64,000 nucleotides of DNA from Phoenicibacter congonensis (GCF_900169485.1 NZ_LT821227.1:434001-498000), one strand, 5' to 3'; positions 9,026 through 18,436 are shown, counted from the stretch's first letter. The notes: generated by a model from the sequence alone, not told the origin. Made by a program: numbers and translations.

Positions 9026-9496
9026 ATGAAGAAAGCAGTAATTTATTTTTCATATGAAGGCAACACGTTGGAAGCCGCAGAAAAGATAGCTAAAGAGACT
9101 GGTGCAGACTTGATTCAAATTGAAACTGTTGAGAAGCTGCCTGAAGACAGAAATGTAATGCTAAAGAAGGGCGCCTTTCAAGCGATGTCTGGCGCAAAGC
9201 CTGCAATTAAAGATTTGCCTGCCTTGGATTCCTATGATGAGCTGATTTTGGGGTCGCCGGTTTGGGCAGGGGTTGTCGCCTCTCCTGTAAACACATTTTT
9301 GAAAAACTGCAATTGTCTCGACAAAATCACTGCTGTGTTTACTCTGAGCGGCAGCGGTCGCAATGAGCGTTGCATTAAAAAACTCTCAAAAATTCTCCCA
9401 AATTTAGAGCATCAAGTTTCCCTTTTTGATCGAAAGTCAGAAGGTTCAAATAAAAATCCTGAACTGGTTGCCGACTTCGTTTCAAAGATTTCCTAA
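9026..9496 (+). CDS. Flavodoxin-family protein
   Basis: Soluble FMN electron carrier of 156 residues. The N-terminal phosphate loop is YFSYEGNTLEAA (about 7-18) and the isoalloxazine region is DELILGSPVWAGVVASPVN (about 71-89), both typical of flavodoxins. AGGAG lies ten bases before the ATG. It stands alone between gaps and could serve the ferredoxin-linked enzymes of this organism; the partner cannot be deduced. Confidence 0.9.
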   Translation: MKKAVIYFSYEGNTLEAAEKIAKETGADLIQIETVEKLPEDRNVMLKKGAFQAMSGAKPAIKDLPALDSYDELILGSPVWAGVVASPVNTFLKNCNCLDKITAVFTLSGSGRNERCIKKLSKILPNLEHQVSLFDRKSEGSNKNPELVADFVSKIS

Positions 9497-9641
9497 CGAG
9501 CAAATCTAAAAATCTGAATTTCGCCGAATCAAGTGGTTCAGCAATTCTGCTCTTCGTAGATTACTGTCTTCTAAAAGCTACATTTTGTGGATTCTTGAGT
9601 AATCGTGGTTATCTAACGTTGATGCCGGAAAACATAAGAAT

Positions 9642-9713
9642 GCTGGAGCAATGAACTCTCTAGGAAGATTTATTCTCCAGCGTGTCACAGTGGCGGAGTT
9701 AATGCCCCGCCAC
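9642..9713. other. Two consecutive inverted repeats in the flavodoxin-hypB gap
   Basis: GCTGGAG (9642-9648) faces CTCCAGC (9675-9681); directly after it GTGGCGG (9690-9696) faces CCGCCAC (9707-9713), with a T-rich stretch from 9721. Both convergent genes (flavodoxin, hypB) end around this 323-bp gap, so it may act as a terminator region. Nothing else was recognised in 9497-9819. Confidence 0.4.
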
Positions 9714-9819
9714 TCTATGCTTTTTCCTTTGTCTCGCTTAGCGGAGTGTGGAACAGGAGTAGCTCAAATTTCTTCTCGCGGCTTTAAAAACCAAAACGAA
9801 GCAACATGTTTAAATGTTT

Positions 9820-10488
9820 TTACGCTTTCCACGCAGCGACTTCGTCGAGAAGCCACTGTGCGAATTCCTCGATGCCTTCGCCTGTGCGCCCGCTTACAGG
9901 TAAAACTTTCGCATCGGGATTGCGCCTTGCAATGTATTCCTTAGCTTTGTCCACGTCAAAGTCGAAGTAGGGCAGAACGTCGATTTTGTTGATGAGAGCA
10001 AGCGACGAGACTTGATACATGAGAGGATATTTCAGAGGTTTGTCGTCGCCTTCTGGCACAGAAAGAATCGTGATTGATTTCACGGCACCTGTATCGAATT
10101 CAGCTGGGCAAACCAGATTGCCCACGTTTTCAAGAATCACTAGGTCGAAATCGCCGTCGAGACTCTCGATTCCTTGTCGCGTCATGTCGGCATCGAGGTG
10201 ACACATGCCGCCGGTGTGCAATTGAATCGACTCCACACCAGTTTCGCTCGCAACGGTTCGTGCGTCTTTGTCAGAATCAATGTCTGCCTGCATAACGGCA
10301 ATTTTCAGCTTGTCCTTAATGCGATTTATCGTGTTTACGAGCGTTGTCGTTTTGCCCGAGCCAGGCGATGACATAACGTTTAGAAGATATGTCCCTTTTC
10401 CTTTCAACTCTTCACGCAAAAGTTGCGCGCGTTTGTCGTTGTTCTCAAAAATCGATGCTTTTAGTTCTATGATTTTCACATCGCCCAT
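9820..10488 (-). CDS. hypB: Hydrogenase/urease nickel incorporation GTPase HypB
   Basis: GTPase that helps insert nickel into [NiFe]-hydrogenase. Walker A SSPGSGKTTT at residues 40-49; the GTPase-domain metal site (Cys96-His97 in GGMCHLDADM and Cys127 in NLVCPAEFD) is intact; NKID gives guanine specificity. The N-terminal CxxCGC high-affinity nickel motif and histidine-rich region of longer HypB proteins are absent, as in many Gram-positive forms. ATG at 10488 with AAAGGAG upstream is preferred over a TTG at 10509. No hypA or hydrogenase gene is adjacent; hypE and nikR lie 27 kb away. Confidence 0.95.
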   Translation of the reverse strand: MGDVKIIELKASIFENNDKRAQLLREELKGKGTYLLNVMSSPGSGKTTTLVNTINRIKDKLKIAVMQADIDSDKDARTVASETGVESIQLHTGGMCHLDADMTRQGIESLDGDFDLVILENVGNLVCPAEFDTGAVKSITILSVPEGDDKPLKYPLMYQVSSLALINKIDVLPYFDFDVDKAKEYIARRNPDAKVLPVSGRTGEGIEEFAQWLLDEVAAWKA

Positions 10489-10520
10489 GAAGACTCCTTT
10501 CAGTAACACTCTTTTGCTAA

Positions 10521-10526
10521 ATTATA
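10521..10526 (-). promoter_or_regulatory. Possible -10 box of hypB
   Basis: Minus-strand TATAAT, 33 bases upstream of the hypB ATG. No clear -35 element. Confidence 0.35.
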
Positions 10527-10642
10527 ACAACGACAATACAGAGACAGTTGAGATTGAGTCTTGTAACATGCGAAAATGTAGATGTTGTGGGTTGTGGCCA
10601 TTCGTCATGCACAACTATGCTTAACTCCGCGAAAGGTTGACT

Positions 10643-13624
10643 GTGTCGAACGAACTAATTATCGAAGAAATACGAGTTAAAAGTGATTTTGATCAATATG
10701 GTGATAAGCATTTTTACAGTGCTATTGATTTCTCTAAAAGTTTAGAGTCAAGCTTTATTGGTTCTTGTTTTGAGCCCGATGAACGTTATGCTCCGCACAT
10801 AGTCAGTAATGACAGTGATAAAAAAGATGATGTTCTCTCTGTAATAAAACGTGAGATTAACGATTGTGTGAGTTTTGACTTTTCAGTAGCTTTTATCACT
10901 GACAGCGGCATCCAAGTGCTTGCCCAAGTTTTTTCTGAACTAAAGAAAAGGGGGATACCTGGTCGAATTTTGACTTCTACATACCAGATGTTTAATACTC
11001 CTGATGCTTTACGAAAGCTCCTCGAGTACCCAAACATTGAAAGTCGAATTTTCAATGGAGATTTGCATTCAAAAGGTTATTTTTTTGACCGGCGTGAAAT
11101 CTCAACAATCATCATCGGCAGTTCGAATTTAACTCAGGCAGCGCTCACATGTAATAAGGAATGGAACGTCCTATTTAAATCTTTCCCTGGTGGAAAGATT
11201 TTAGAGGAATCAAAAAAAGAATTCAAAAAACTTTGGGCTAGTCCAGAGGCGATTAAACTCACATCATCGTGGATTGATTCTTATGAAGAAGCCTTTCTCG
11301 AACTCAAGTCCTTTAGAAGTTCATCTCTTGATGCTCAGCGCAAAGCGCAGAAAGAGATTTCAGGCATTTCAGAAAACAAGCGCGCTATATCGAAGCAAAA
11401 TAAGGATTCAGATCCTTTCCTTGGCTGCAGTATTAAGCCCAACAAGATGCAGAGTCAGGCACTTGAAGCTCTTGAGGTTTTGCATTCTAGAAACGCTTCG
11501 CGTGCGCTTTTGATTTCAGCGACTGGAACTGGCAAGACCTATTTATCAGCTCTTGATGTGTTTTTAACAAAGCCAAAGAAGGTTCTTTTTGTCGCACACA
11601 GAGCACGGATACTTCGTGATTCCATGAATAGCTTTAAGAACGTTTTGGAAGATAGATATTCATACGGGATGTATGGAGGTTCCAACAAAGAGAAGAGTTC
11701 ATCTTGTGTGTTCGCCATGGTGGGCACTTTGCAAAGCCATCTCATGGATTTTAAGCCTGATGAATTTGATTGCATTATAGTTGATGAAGCACACAGAGTC
11801 GGCGCTGCGGGCTATCAGAAGATAATTGAGTACTTTACGCCTAAATTTCTGTTAGGAATGACAGCAACGCCAAATAGAACAGATGGTTATGATGTTTATC
11901 AACTATTTAATCATGTTATAGCTTATCGAATTACCTTACAGGATGCCCTTGACAATGACATGCTCACTCCATTTCACTATTTTGGAATAGCAGATCTTGA
12001 AATTGACGAAAATAACGTCGAGGATGTGTCACTCTTTAGAAAATTAACTTCAAAAGAGAGGGTTCGTCACATCACAGAGAAAATTGAAGAATACTCTGTT
12101 AGAAAAGAGTCACGCAAGGGTTTAATTTTTTGCAGTAGAAATGACGAGGCGAAGACACTATCTGCCGAGTTTAACAAACTTGGTTACAAAACTCGCGCTA
12201 TTAGCGGGGAGACTTCAAATGCGGAAAGAAACCAAGCCATTTTGGACCTTGAAAAAGGAAATCTCCAGTATATATTTTCTGTTGATATTTTTAATGAGGG
12301 CATTGATATTCCCTCTCTTAATCAGATTATTATGCTGCGAAAGACAGAGTCTGCAATTATTTTTGTGCAGCAGCTAGGTAGGGGATTGAGAAAAGCTGAC
12401 GATAAAGAATATACTCTGGTCCTTGATTTTATAGGCAACTATCAGCAGAATTATTTGATACCTGTTGCCCTGTCAGGAGATCGAACATACAACAAAGATA
12501 ATCTTCGTAAAGTTGTTAAGGAAGGAAGCAGTAGCATCCCAGGTAGTTCGACCGTTACATTTGATGAGATTGCTGAGAGACGAATATTTAGAGCAATTGA
12601 AGTAAGTTCTTTTTCAAATGCTCAATTAATTAGAAGAGAATATGAAGACCTAAAACGTCAGCTCGGACGAATTCCGACTTTACTAGATTTTGATGAGCAG
12701 GGTGCGATTGATCCACTTCTAATTATTTCGAAATATAAATCATATACAGATTTTTTGCAACGATATGACGCGGATTGTCGGAGCAAATGTAATGAGGTGC
12801 AGCTTTCTTTTCTTCGTTTTGTTTCGAAGAGATTTGCGCCGGGAAACCGCGAGCTTGAACTCAAAATAATCAACAATTTAGCGATTCGCAATCTCGCTTT
12901 TTCCGATTTTTCTAATAGTTTTGAGGGAACAAAAGATGAACTTGATTCTGCGGTAAACGCTTTATCTGGTCACTACTTTAGGAATTCTCCTCAAATTATG
13001 GGAAACGATAAATTGCTTTCTGCTGAATTTAGGGAATCTTTTGATGATGTCTACTTCTGTCAATATTTGAAAGACATTATTGCTTTTGGTTTAGCAAGGA
13101 ATAAAAGGCAATATTCTAAAAGATACAAAGATACAGACTTTGTTCTTTATGAGAAATACACAAGTTCAGAAGTTTGTTATCTTTGCAAGTGGGCAAAAGA
13201 GCCCAATTATCAAAACGTTGGCGGTTATTTCTTCGACGAGAAAACAAATACGTTTCCTGTTTTTATAAATTACGAGAAAGACCCCTCGATTAGTGTAACC
13301 ACACAATATGAAGATAGATTTATCTCAGACAGGAAAATAGTTGCTATTTCGAAGAGTAAAAGAAATCTAAACTCACCTGAAATTTGTATGTTAAAAGACG
13401 CTTATTCTAACGGAATGCGTTGCTTCTTATTTCTGAGGAAAAATAAAGAGGATAGGGACGCGAATAAAGAGTATTACTTTCTTGGTGAAATACATCCGAC
13501 AGGAGTGTTTAAACAAATACTAATGGCGGACAACAAAACAAATGCCGTAGAGATTGAATATGAGTTGGAAAATCCAGTTCGGGCTGACCTATATGATTAT
13601 TTTCTCAGTAACTTTGGTGATTAA
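10643..13624 (+). CDS. PLD nuclease / SF2 helicase / DUF3427 fusion protein
   Basis: A 993-residue multidomain protein. (1) Phospholipase-D-type nuclease at about 60-200 with one HKD motif (LHSKGYFFD then IIGSSNLT). (2) Superfamily 2 helicase at about 265-600: Walker A SATGTGKT (about 292-299), DEAH box IVDEAH (379-384), MTATPNRTDG, and arginine-finger motif QQLGRGLRK (577-585). (3) A C-terminal third matching DUF3427. GTG at 10643 follows GAAAGG by six bases. It overlaps the convergent NUDIX gene by four bases. This architecture suggests DNA cleavage or repair, plausibly anti-phage defence; the molecular role is not established here. Confidence 0.92.
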   Translation: MSNELIIEEIRVKSDFDQYGDKHFYSAIDFSKSLESSFIGSCFEPDERYAPHIVSNDSDKKDDVLSVIKREINDCVSFDFSVAFITDSGIQVLAQVFSELKKRGIPGRILTSTYQMFNTPDALRKLLEYPNIESRIFNGDLHSKGYFFDRREISTIIIGSSNLTQAALTCNKEWNVLFKSFPGGKILEESKKEFKKLWASPEAIKLTSSWIDSYEEAFLELKSFRSSSLDAQRKAQKEISGISENKRAISKQNKDSDPFLGCSIKPNKMQSQALEALEVLHSRNASRALLISATGTGKTYLSALDVFLTKPKKVLFVAHRARILRDSMNSFKNVLEDRYSYGMYGGSNKEKSSSCVFAMVGTLQSHLMDFKPDEFDCIIVDEAHRVGAAGYQKIIEYFTPKFLLGMTATPNRTDGYDVYQLFNHVIAYRITLQDALDNDMLTPFHYFGIADLEIDENNVEDVSLFRKLTSKERVRHITEKIEEYSVRKESRKGLIFCSRNDEAKTLSAEFNKLGYKTRAISGETSNAERNQAILDLEKGNLQYIFSVDIFNEGIDIPSLNQIIMLRKTESAIIFVQQLGRGLRKADDKEYTLVLDFIGNYQQNYLIPVALSGDRTYNKDNLRKVVKEGSSSIPGSSTVTFDEIAERRIFRAIEVSSFSNAQLIRREYEDLKRQLGRIPTLLDFDEQGAIDPLLIISKYKSYTDFLQRYDADCRSKCNEVQLSFLRFVSKRFAPGNRELELKIINNLAIRNLAFSDFSNSFEGTKDELDSAVNALSGHYFRNSPQIMGNDKLLSAEFRESFDDVYFCQYLKDIIAFGLARNKRQYSKRYKDTDFVLYEKYTSSEVCYLCKWAKEPNYQNVGGYFFDEKTNTFPVFINYEKDPSISVTTQYEDRFISDRKIVAISKSKRNLNSPEICMLKDAYSNGMRCFLFLRKNKEDRDANKEYYFLGEIHPTGVFKQILMADNKTNAVEIEYELENPVRADLYDYFLSNFGD

Positions 13625-14019
13625 TTACCACAAATACCTTTTTCTCTGATTAAATCCACGATTTGCACGTCTGCAGGGAGCCAGTCAACTTCATTTAAAT
13701 GAGTTGGTGTAAGCCATTTGGCTGCGTGATGTTCAAGAAGTTTGAAGTGCGGGTCACAAAGTTTGCATAGGAATGTTTTCATGCTCAAATGAAATGTGGG
13801 ATAGTCATATTCAACCTGGCAAAGGAATTCATCGACTTCTATTGTGGCGCCTAGTTCTTCGTGGATTTCTCTAATGATGGCGTCTTTTGGTTTTTCTCCC
13901 GATTCAATTTTGCCACCGGGAAACTCCCAACCGCCTTCAAATTCTCCGTAGCCTCTTTGTGTTGCAAGGATTGTTCCGTTCTTGACTATTACTGCCGCAA
14001 CAACGTTGATAGTTTTCAT
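13621..14019 (-). CDS. NUDIX hydrolase, MutT-like (d)NTP pyrophosphatase
   Basis: 132 residues with a perfect Nudix box starting GGKIESGE and ending REIHEELGA (about residues 39-62), and the RGYGEFEGGWEFPGG lead-in typical of MutT/8-oxo-dGTP-type enzymes. Likely hydrolyses an oxidised or non-canonical nucleoside triphosphate. AAGGAG seven bases before the ATG. It runs convergently into the helicase gene, sharing four bases. Substrate specificity cannot be read from the sequence. Confidence 0.93.
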   Translation of the reverse strand: MKTINVVAAVIVKNGTILATQRGYGEFEGGWEFPGGKIESGEKPKDAIIREIHEELGATIEVDEFLCQVEYDYPTFHLSMKTFLCKLCDPHFKLLEHHAAKWLTPTHLNEVDWLPADVQIVDLIREKGICGN

Positions 14020-14183
14020 TTTTATGCTCCTTGTTTCTTCATATCATAACGGTAGAGGTTAGAGTTTTAACTGCCATCTAAAAGATACCCTTTGGTTCTA
14101 ATTAACTTTCGCATTGCGCTCTGCTATTCATCCAAAACTCTAATAGAGATATACTAAAACGTTGTGTGAGTGAAGGAGATCTT

Positions 14184-14735
14184 GTGGAATATACAATTGA
14201 CATTGCAGGGCTGAAGCGCGATTTAACTCTGTTTCCTGTGAGTGAAGATACGATGATTGGCGCTCTCATTTTGTTTGGGGATGTTGAGCTGACGACATAT
14301 TGCGCGGCTGAGCTTTTAAAGCGCGCACCTGAATTTGACATCATTTTGACCGCTGAGGCAAAAAGCATTCCTCTTGCATATGAAATGGCGCGTGAGAGTG
14401 GAATGAACGATTACGTTGTCGCTCGCAAGTCTCAAAAGGTTTACATGGGAGACATCGTCCAGGCAAAACTTCAATCTATCACCACAAAAGGTGAGCAGAA
14501 GCTCTATCTTGGAAAATCTGACTTCAAAAAGCTCGCAAACAGGCGAGTGTTGATTGTGGATGACGTTGTTAGCACTGGCGAATCACTTCGTGCGCTTGAG
14601 AATCTTGCCGATGCCGCTCATGCGAACATTGTTGGAAAGATGGCAATTCTTGAGGAGGGCGATTCTCAGAATCGCGCTGACGTTATCACGCTCGGCGAAC
14701 TCCCTCTTTTTGACCACAATGGCCAACCGAAATAG
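14184..14735 (+). CDS. Phosphoribosyltransferase (adenine PRTase-like)
   Basis: 183 residues with the PRPP-binding motif VLIVDDVVSTGES (about 122-134) and a type I PRTase fold pattern; AEAKSIPLAYEMA resembles the hood/purine region of adenine-PRTase-like proteins. Family members of this length are annotated as adenine phosphoribosyltransferase or as orotate-PRTase-like protein. GTG at 14184 is preferred because AAGGAG ends five bases before it; a GTG at 14166 precedes that site. Probably purine salvage; it may also be regulatory. Confidence 0.85.
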   Translation: MEYTIDIAGLKRDLTLFPVSEDTMIGALILFGDVELTTYCAAELLKRAPEFDIILTAEAKSIPLAYEMARESGMNDYVVARKSQKVYMGDIVQAKLQSITTKGEQKLYLGKSDFKKLANRRVLIVDDVVSTGESLRALENLADAAHANIVGKMAILEEGDSQNRADVITLGELPLFDHNGQPK

Positions 14736-14744
14736 TTGTGAATT

Positions 14745-15341
14745 TTGAGGCACGTTCCAAAATCAACAACTAAGGAGTGCGATTGCCTCTCGTTTGATGA
14801 GGCACTTGCGCAAGCACTTGTTGAGAATGTTGAATATGATGTAGAAAAATGGCTATATGTGCCCAACACCTACTGCGAATATCGCTATGTTTTGGGCACT
14901 CGTGGTGCGAACCCGTTGATTGTAGTTGGGGTTAATCCATCAACAGCGGCGCCAGATGCTCTTGATCCCACGTTACAGTCTGCTGAGCGCATTGCTCATT
15001 CAAATGGCTACGATTCTTTTTTGATGCTTAATGTGTATCCTCAACGAGCGACTGACCCAAATGACATGGAAAAAAATCGAAACTCTTTTCTTGAGAAAGA
15101 AAACGTGGAGGCATTTAAATATCTGCTCAGTCTTTCGCCAAGCAAGGATGTTTGGTGTGCATGGGGTAATGTCGTTTCCAAGCGAGGATATTTGCGTGAT
15201 TGCGTGAACGACCTGGTAGCGGCGGGAGATGAAGCTGGTGCTAACTGGCTTTGCTCTGGAGAACCTCTAAAGTCTGGCAATCCGCATCACCCGCTTTATT
15301 TAAAAGCATCGACACGGCTACAACCTTTTTTTCCAAACTAG
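14745..15341 (+). CDS. DUF1643 protein
   Basis: 198 residues. The DUF1643 signature is clear: LIVVGVNPSTAAP followed by DPT, then MLNVYPQRATDPNDM and CAWG. No function is established for this family. A stop nine bases earlier forces the TTG at 14745 or a later start; an AAGGAG at about 14773 has no in-frame start codon at the right distance, so the true N-terminus is uncertain. It begins nine bases after the phosphoribosyltransferase and is probably cotranscribed with it. Confidence 0.78.
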   Translation: MRHVPKSTTKECDCLSFDEALAQALVENVEYDVEKWLYVPNTYCEYRYVLGTRGANPLIVVGVNPSTAAPDALDPTLQSAERIAHSNGYDSFLMLNVYPQRATDPNDMEKNRNSFLEKENVEAFKYLLSLSPSKDVWCAWGNVVSKRGYLRDCVNDLVAAGDEAGANWLCSGEPLKSGNPHHPLYLKASTRLQPFFPN

Positions 15342-15491
15342 ATGTTTTAGAAAAACTGCTTTTATGTTAAGGTCGCTATATTTGCCACTCACTTGCATTC
15401 TTTCATTAGATTCGAAATCAATCCCTTCTAATTTTGATAAAAACACATTCGCTGATGTCAATTCACTCCACGATTGTCTTTCTGTGTTTCT

Positions 15492-16190
15492 CTACTCAAC
15501 CCATAAGATATCATCGGGTGAGTCAAATGGCTTGAAGTTGTCTTTTGATAACTCATATCCTATGTTCTTGTTGACAACTTTTTTTGACCATTTTGAAAAC
15601 TCAGAAGTAATCATGCCGCGTTTTTTGTAGCCAATCGATAACGTGATGTCGCTGTTAACTCCAATTACACCTTCACCAGTGTCGCCATTAACTCCACTGT
15701 TGATGTCCATGCTGAGTACCGTGATTTCAGGGTGCGCCAGCTTGACCTCATTTACAATCTCAATAGCATCTTTTATGTCTCCGCGAGGAACTCCTGAAAA
15801 TCCAGTTCCTAGCAGGCAATCGACTATGCAATCACTTTCTGCAAGTATATTTTTGACGCCCTCATCAGTGGAGAATTGCTCTAATTTTATGTCTTCTGAA
15901 TTTATCCCTTCGAAAAAGAAAATTGATTCAGGGCTCTTAGGTTCCTTGGTGTAGAAAATCGTGATGAATTTGCCGTCCAGCTGATGTTTTTCTTGCAACG
16001 CATATGTGGCAGCATATCCATCGCCGCCATTGTTGCCGCTTCCGCACACAATCGCAATGCTTTTGAACGGCAAAAGCTCTTCCGCTAGCGCCTCACCAGC
16101 TTTTCTCATTAAACTTTGGGCAGCATCATCGCGGTTAATTACAAATTCGTCCAGCTCTCGCATCTGTTGCACCGTCAATATTGGTTCCAT
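15492..16190 (-). CDS. nnrE: NAD(P)H-hydrate epimerase (YjeF N-terminal domain)
   Basis: Repairs the R epimer of hydrated NAD(P)H. 232 residues covering only the YjeF N-terminal domain; the ADP/ATP-dependent dehydratase domain (NnrD) often fused to it is absent, so a separate gene is expected elsewhere. Motifs: CGSGNNGGDGYAAT near residue 49, DCLLGTGFSG, and SMDINSGVNGDTGE with the catalytic aspartate. ATG with GAGGAA upstream. Convergent with the DUF1643 gene. Confidence 0.93.
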   Translation of the reverse strand: MEPILTVQQMRELDEFVINRDDAAQSLMRKAGEALAEELLPFKSIAIVCGSGNNGGDGYAATYALQEKHQLDGKFITIFYTKEPKSPESIFFFEGINSEDIKLEQFSTDEGVKNILAESDCIVDCLLGTGFSGVPRGDIKDAIEIVNEVKLAHPEITVLSMDINSGVNGDTGEGVIGVNSDITLSIGYKKRGMITSEFSKWSKKVVNKNIGYELSKDNFKPFDSPDDILWVE

Positions 16191-16496
16191 AGTTCCTCTT
16201 TTCTTGTCCCACTTGCTTAAAATGATACTTTTTTCCTAGATTTCAAATCGGGATAAAAGGCTTTATCGAGGAAATGCGTTAGAAATTATTGAAAGAATGT
16301 AACCATCTTTATCCCCGGTGAAACAGTTGGCAAATCGGAGTAAAACCGACATCCGGAATCATCGTTTAGGTCGGCTTCTTTTATGAGGAATGGGCTCGAT
16401 AGCTTTTAACCTTTTTACTTTTGATTATCCTGATCCATTTAGCATGCTTATCGTGGGTGATGAGTTAAAACACGTCGCCTTTGACTGATTTTCCGT
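16191..16496. other. Upstream region of nnrE, no gene
   Basis: About 300 bases between nnrE and the terminator of the paaK operon. It has a short ATAAA-AGGC-TTTAT hairpin near 16253-16266 and weak CCGAC/GTCGG arms around 16345-16376. I recognise no riboswitch class or coding frame in it. Confidence 0.3.
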
Positions 16497-16527
16497 AATA
16501 AAAGGGGAATCATTTTAATTCCCCTTT
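16497..16527 (-). terminator. Terminator of the iorAB-ACT-paaK operon
   Basis: AAAGGGGAAT (16501-16510) pairs perfectly with ATTCCCCTTT (16518-16527), seven-base loop; on the minus strand it is followed by TTTTATTA. It lies 80 bases beyond the paaK stop. Confidence 0.85.
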
Positions 16528-16608
16528 CCTCTTTTGGGTAACAAATTTGCTTACTAAGAGTTTCGAGCTGTTATTCTTGAAAGAATCTAGAACTTCGTGT
16601 TAGAGAAA

Positions 16609-17976
16609 TTACATCTTTCGTTGGTCTTCGACGTGGTGGGCCTTGCCAACAGTGCGTTCAATTCCGCCTGGCTCAACGAGTTTTACATTTGCGCCAACAA
16701 GAAGAACACCTTTAAGTTCTTTCTCTATGCGCTTGCGGAATGCATCCATTTGTTTGAAAGAGTCGCTGAATGCTTCTGGTTTTAGTTCTGTGAAAACTGT
16801 CATTCGATCGAGCCCAGTCTCGTTGTCGACTACGATTCGATAATGGGTCGACACACCATCGATTCCGCTCAAAACATCTTCGATTTGACTTGGGAAAACG
16901 TTTGTTCCACGAATAATCAGCATGTCGTCGCAACGTGAGCGAACTTTTTGCATGCGAGCTGTCGTTCTTCCGCATGAGCATGGCTCTGTCACAACGCGAG
17001 TTAGATCATGTGTCCTGTAGCGCAAAACGGGGATAGCTTCTTTGTCTAGCGGAGTTAGCACCAGCTCACCCATTTGTCCTTCTGGCACTGGCTCGCCAGT
17101 CTTAGGGTCAACAACTTCCCAGAGGAAGTGGTCTTCTGCTATGTGTTGCATGTTTCGCTCGCCCAAGCACTCACCTGAAACGCCTGGCCCCATAACCTCT
17201 GTTAAACCGTAGTTGTCGGTGCAAACGATGTGCATGCGTTTTTCAATCTCAGCTTTCAAGCCTGGAGGGCATGGCTCGCCTCCGAAAAGTCCAACGCGCA
17301 ACGTCGATTTTTCCCAATCATAGCCCATTTTTTCGCCGACTTCACAAATGTGCATTGCATATGATGGAGTTGCAACGAGAACTGTGGTCCCATAGTCTTC
17401 AACCATTTGGATGTGGCGCTCGGTGTTGCCAGCACCTGCTGGAATCATCATGCAACCGAGGCGTTGAAGTCCATAGTGAAGACCAAAGCCACCGGTGAAC
17501 ATTCCATAGCCGAAAGCCATTTGAACTCGATCAGTTGGGACAACGCCTGCCATTTGCACAAGGCGCATTATGCACTCTCCCCACACTTGCATGTCGTGAT
17601 GAGTGTAGCCAACGACTATTGGCTTGCCAGTTGTTCCCGATGATGAATGGAGTTCTCGCACATTTTCAAGTGGAACCGCGAACATTCCATATGGAAATGT
17701 TTCACGCAGCGCATTTTTGTCGGTGAAGGGGAGTTTTCTCACGTCGTCAAGAGTTTTTATGTCGGATGGAGTCACGCCCATTGCATCCATTTTTTCGCGA
17801 TACCATGCAACGCGATTGTAGGTCCACTCCACTTGTGCAATGAGTTTTTCGAGCTGTATTGCACGAATTCGTTCGCGTGAGGCACATTCTATTTCTGGTT
17901 GGAAAATTGGAAGACAATTAAATTCTTTGTCTTCTGCGCATTTTAGAGCCACGCCTTTTTTTGTTATGTCTATCAT
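16609..17976 (-). CDS. paaK: Phenylacetate-CoA ligase family protein (copy 1)
   Basis: AMP-forming aryl-acid CoA ligase of the adenylate-forming superfamily, 455 residues. ATP-binding loop HSSSGTTGKPIVV near residue 109, DNYGLTE motif near 253, and the RYRTHDLTR hinge. Last gene of a minus-strand run iorA-iorB-ACT-paaK. This neighbourhood is known from anaerobes and archaea that oxidise aromatic 2-oxo acids: IorAB makes arylacetyl-CoA and the ligase interconverts it with the free acid. GAGGAA lies upstream of the ATG. It shares the same organisation, and clear motif similarity, with the copy at 21636-22931. Confidence 0.92.
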   Translation of the reverse strand: MIDITKKGVALKCAEDKEFNCLPIFQPEIECASRERIRAIQLEKLIAQVEWTYNRVAWYREKMDAMGVTPSDIKTLDDVRKLPFTDKNALRETFPYGMFAVPLENVRELHSSSGTTGKPIVVGYTHHDMQVWGECIMRLVQMAGVVPTDRVQMAFGYGMFTGGFGLHYGLQRLGCMMIPAGAGNTERHIQMVEDYGTTVLVATPSYAMHICEVGEKMGYDWEKSTLRVGLFGGEPCPPGLKAEIEKRMHIVCTDNYGLTEVMGPGVSGECLGERNMQHIAEDHFLWEVVDPKTGEPVPEGQMGELVLTPLDKEAIPVLRYRTHDLTRVVTEPCSCGRTTARMQKVRSRCDDMLIIRGTNVFPSQIEDVLSGIDGVSTHYRIVVDNETGLDRMTVFTELKPEAFSDSFKQMDAFRKRIEKELKGVLLVGANVKLVEPGGIERTVGKAHHVEDQRKM

Positions 17977-18025
17977 TGGATTTTTATTCCTCGTGTTGTT
18001 TCAATGTGTGCGCTATAGCGTTTTT

Positions 18026-18436
18026 TTACGCCAAATCTTTTTGTGTCAAAAGTTCGATTGGCTTGCTTGAGAGTTCTCTTTCAGCTGCTGGAACGTCATC
18101 TACCGACATGCAAATGTATGTTGAGATCAGCGAATAGCTGTAATTCACATTTATGTGGCTGTCGGAAAGAACTTTAACAACGCGCGCTAATTCGCCTGGC
18201 TTGTCGACTAGTCTAATGCACAGGACTTCAGATTCTTTTGCAGCAAAACCCATTTCTGACAAAACTTGCATGGCGCGTTTTGGGTCGTTAACCACAAAAC
18301 GCACGATGCCATAATCGCCAGTGTCGGATGCGCTATATCCACGAACACTAACGTTGTGCTGTGTGAATGAATCTAGCACGCGATAAAGATGCCCCGGTTT
18401 GCTTTCAACGAAAACGCTAATTTGTTCTACGCTCAT
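18026..18436 (-). CDS. Tandem ACT-domain protein (copy 1)
   Basis: 136 residues made of two ACT domains (about 1-68 and 69-136), with no catalytic domain. Such proteins bind amino acids and are regularly found between paaK and ior genes, where they probably sense the aromatic substrate or regulate the ligase allosterically. Six bases downstream of iorB and 50 upstream of paaK. AGG ribosome site before the ATG. Confidence 0.88.
   Translation of the reverse strand: MSVEQISVFVESKPGHLYRVLDSFTQHNVSVRGYSASDTGDYGIVRFVVNDPKRAMQVLSEMGFAAKESEVLCIRLVDKPGELARVVKVLSDSHINVNYSYSLISTYICMSVDDVPAAERELSSKPIELLTQKDLA

Noticed and set aside
9651-9944. 97-codon frame running into the 3' end of hypB on the opposite strand
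   Set aside because: Overlaps hypB antisense and spans two hairpins; no protein family resemblance.
15643-15954. 103-codon plus-strand frame
   Set aside because: Lies entirely antisense to nnrE, whose motifs are clear.
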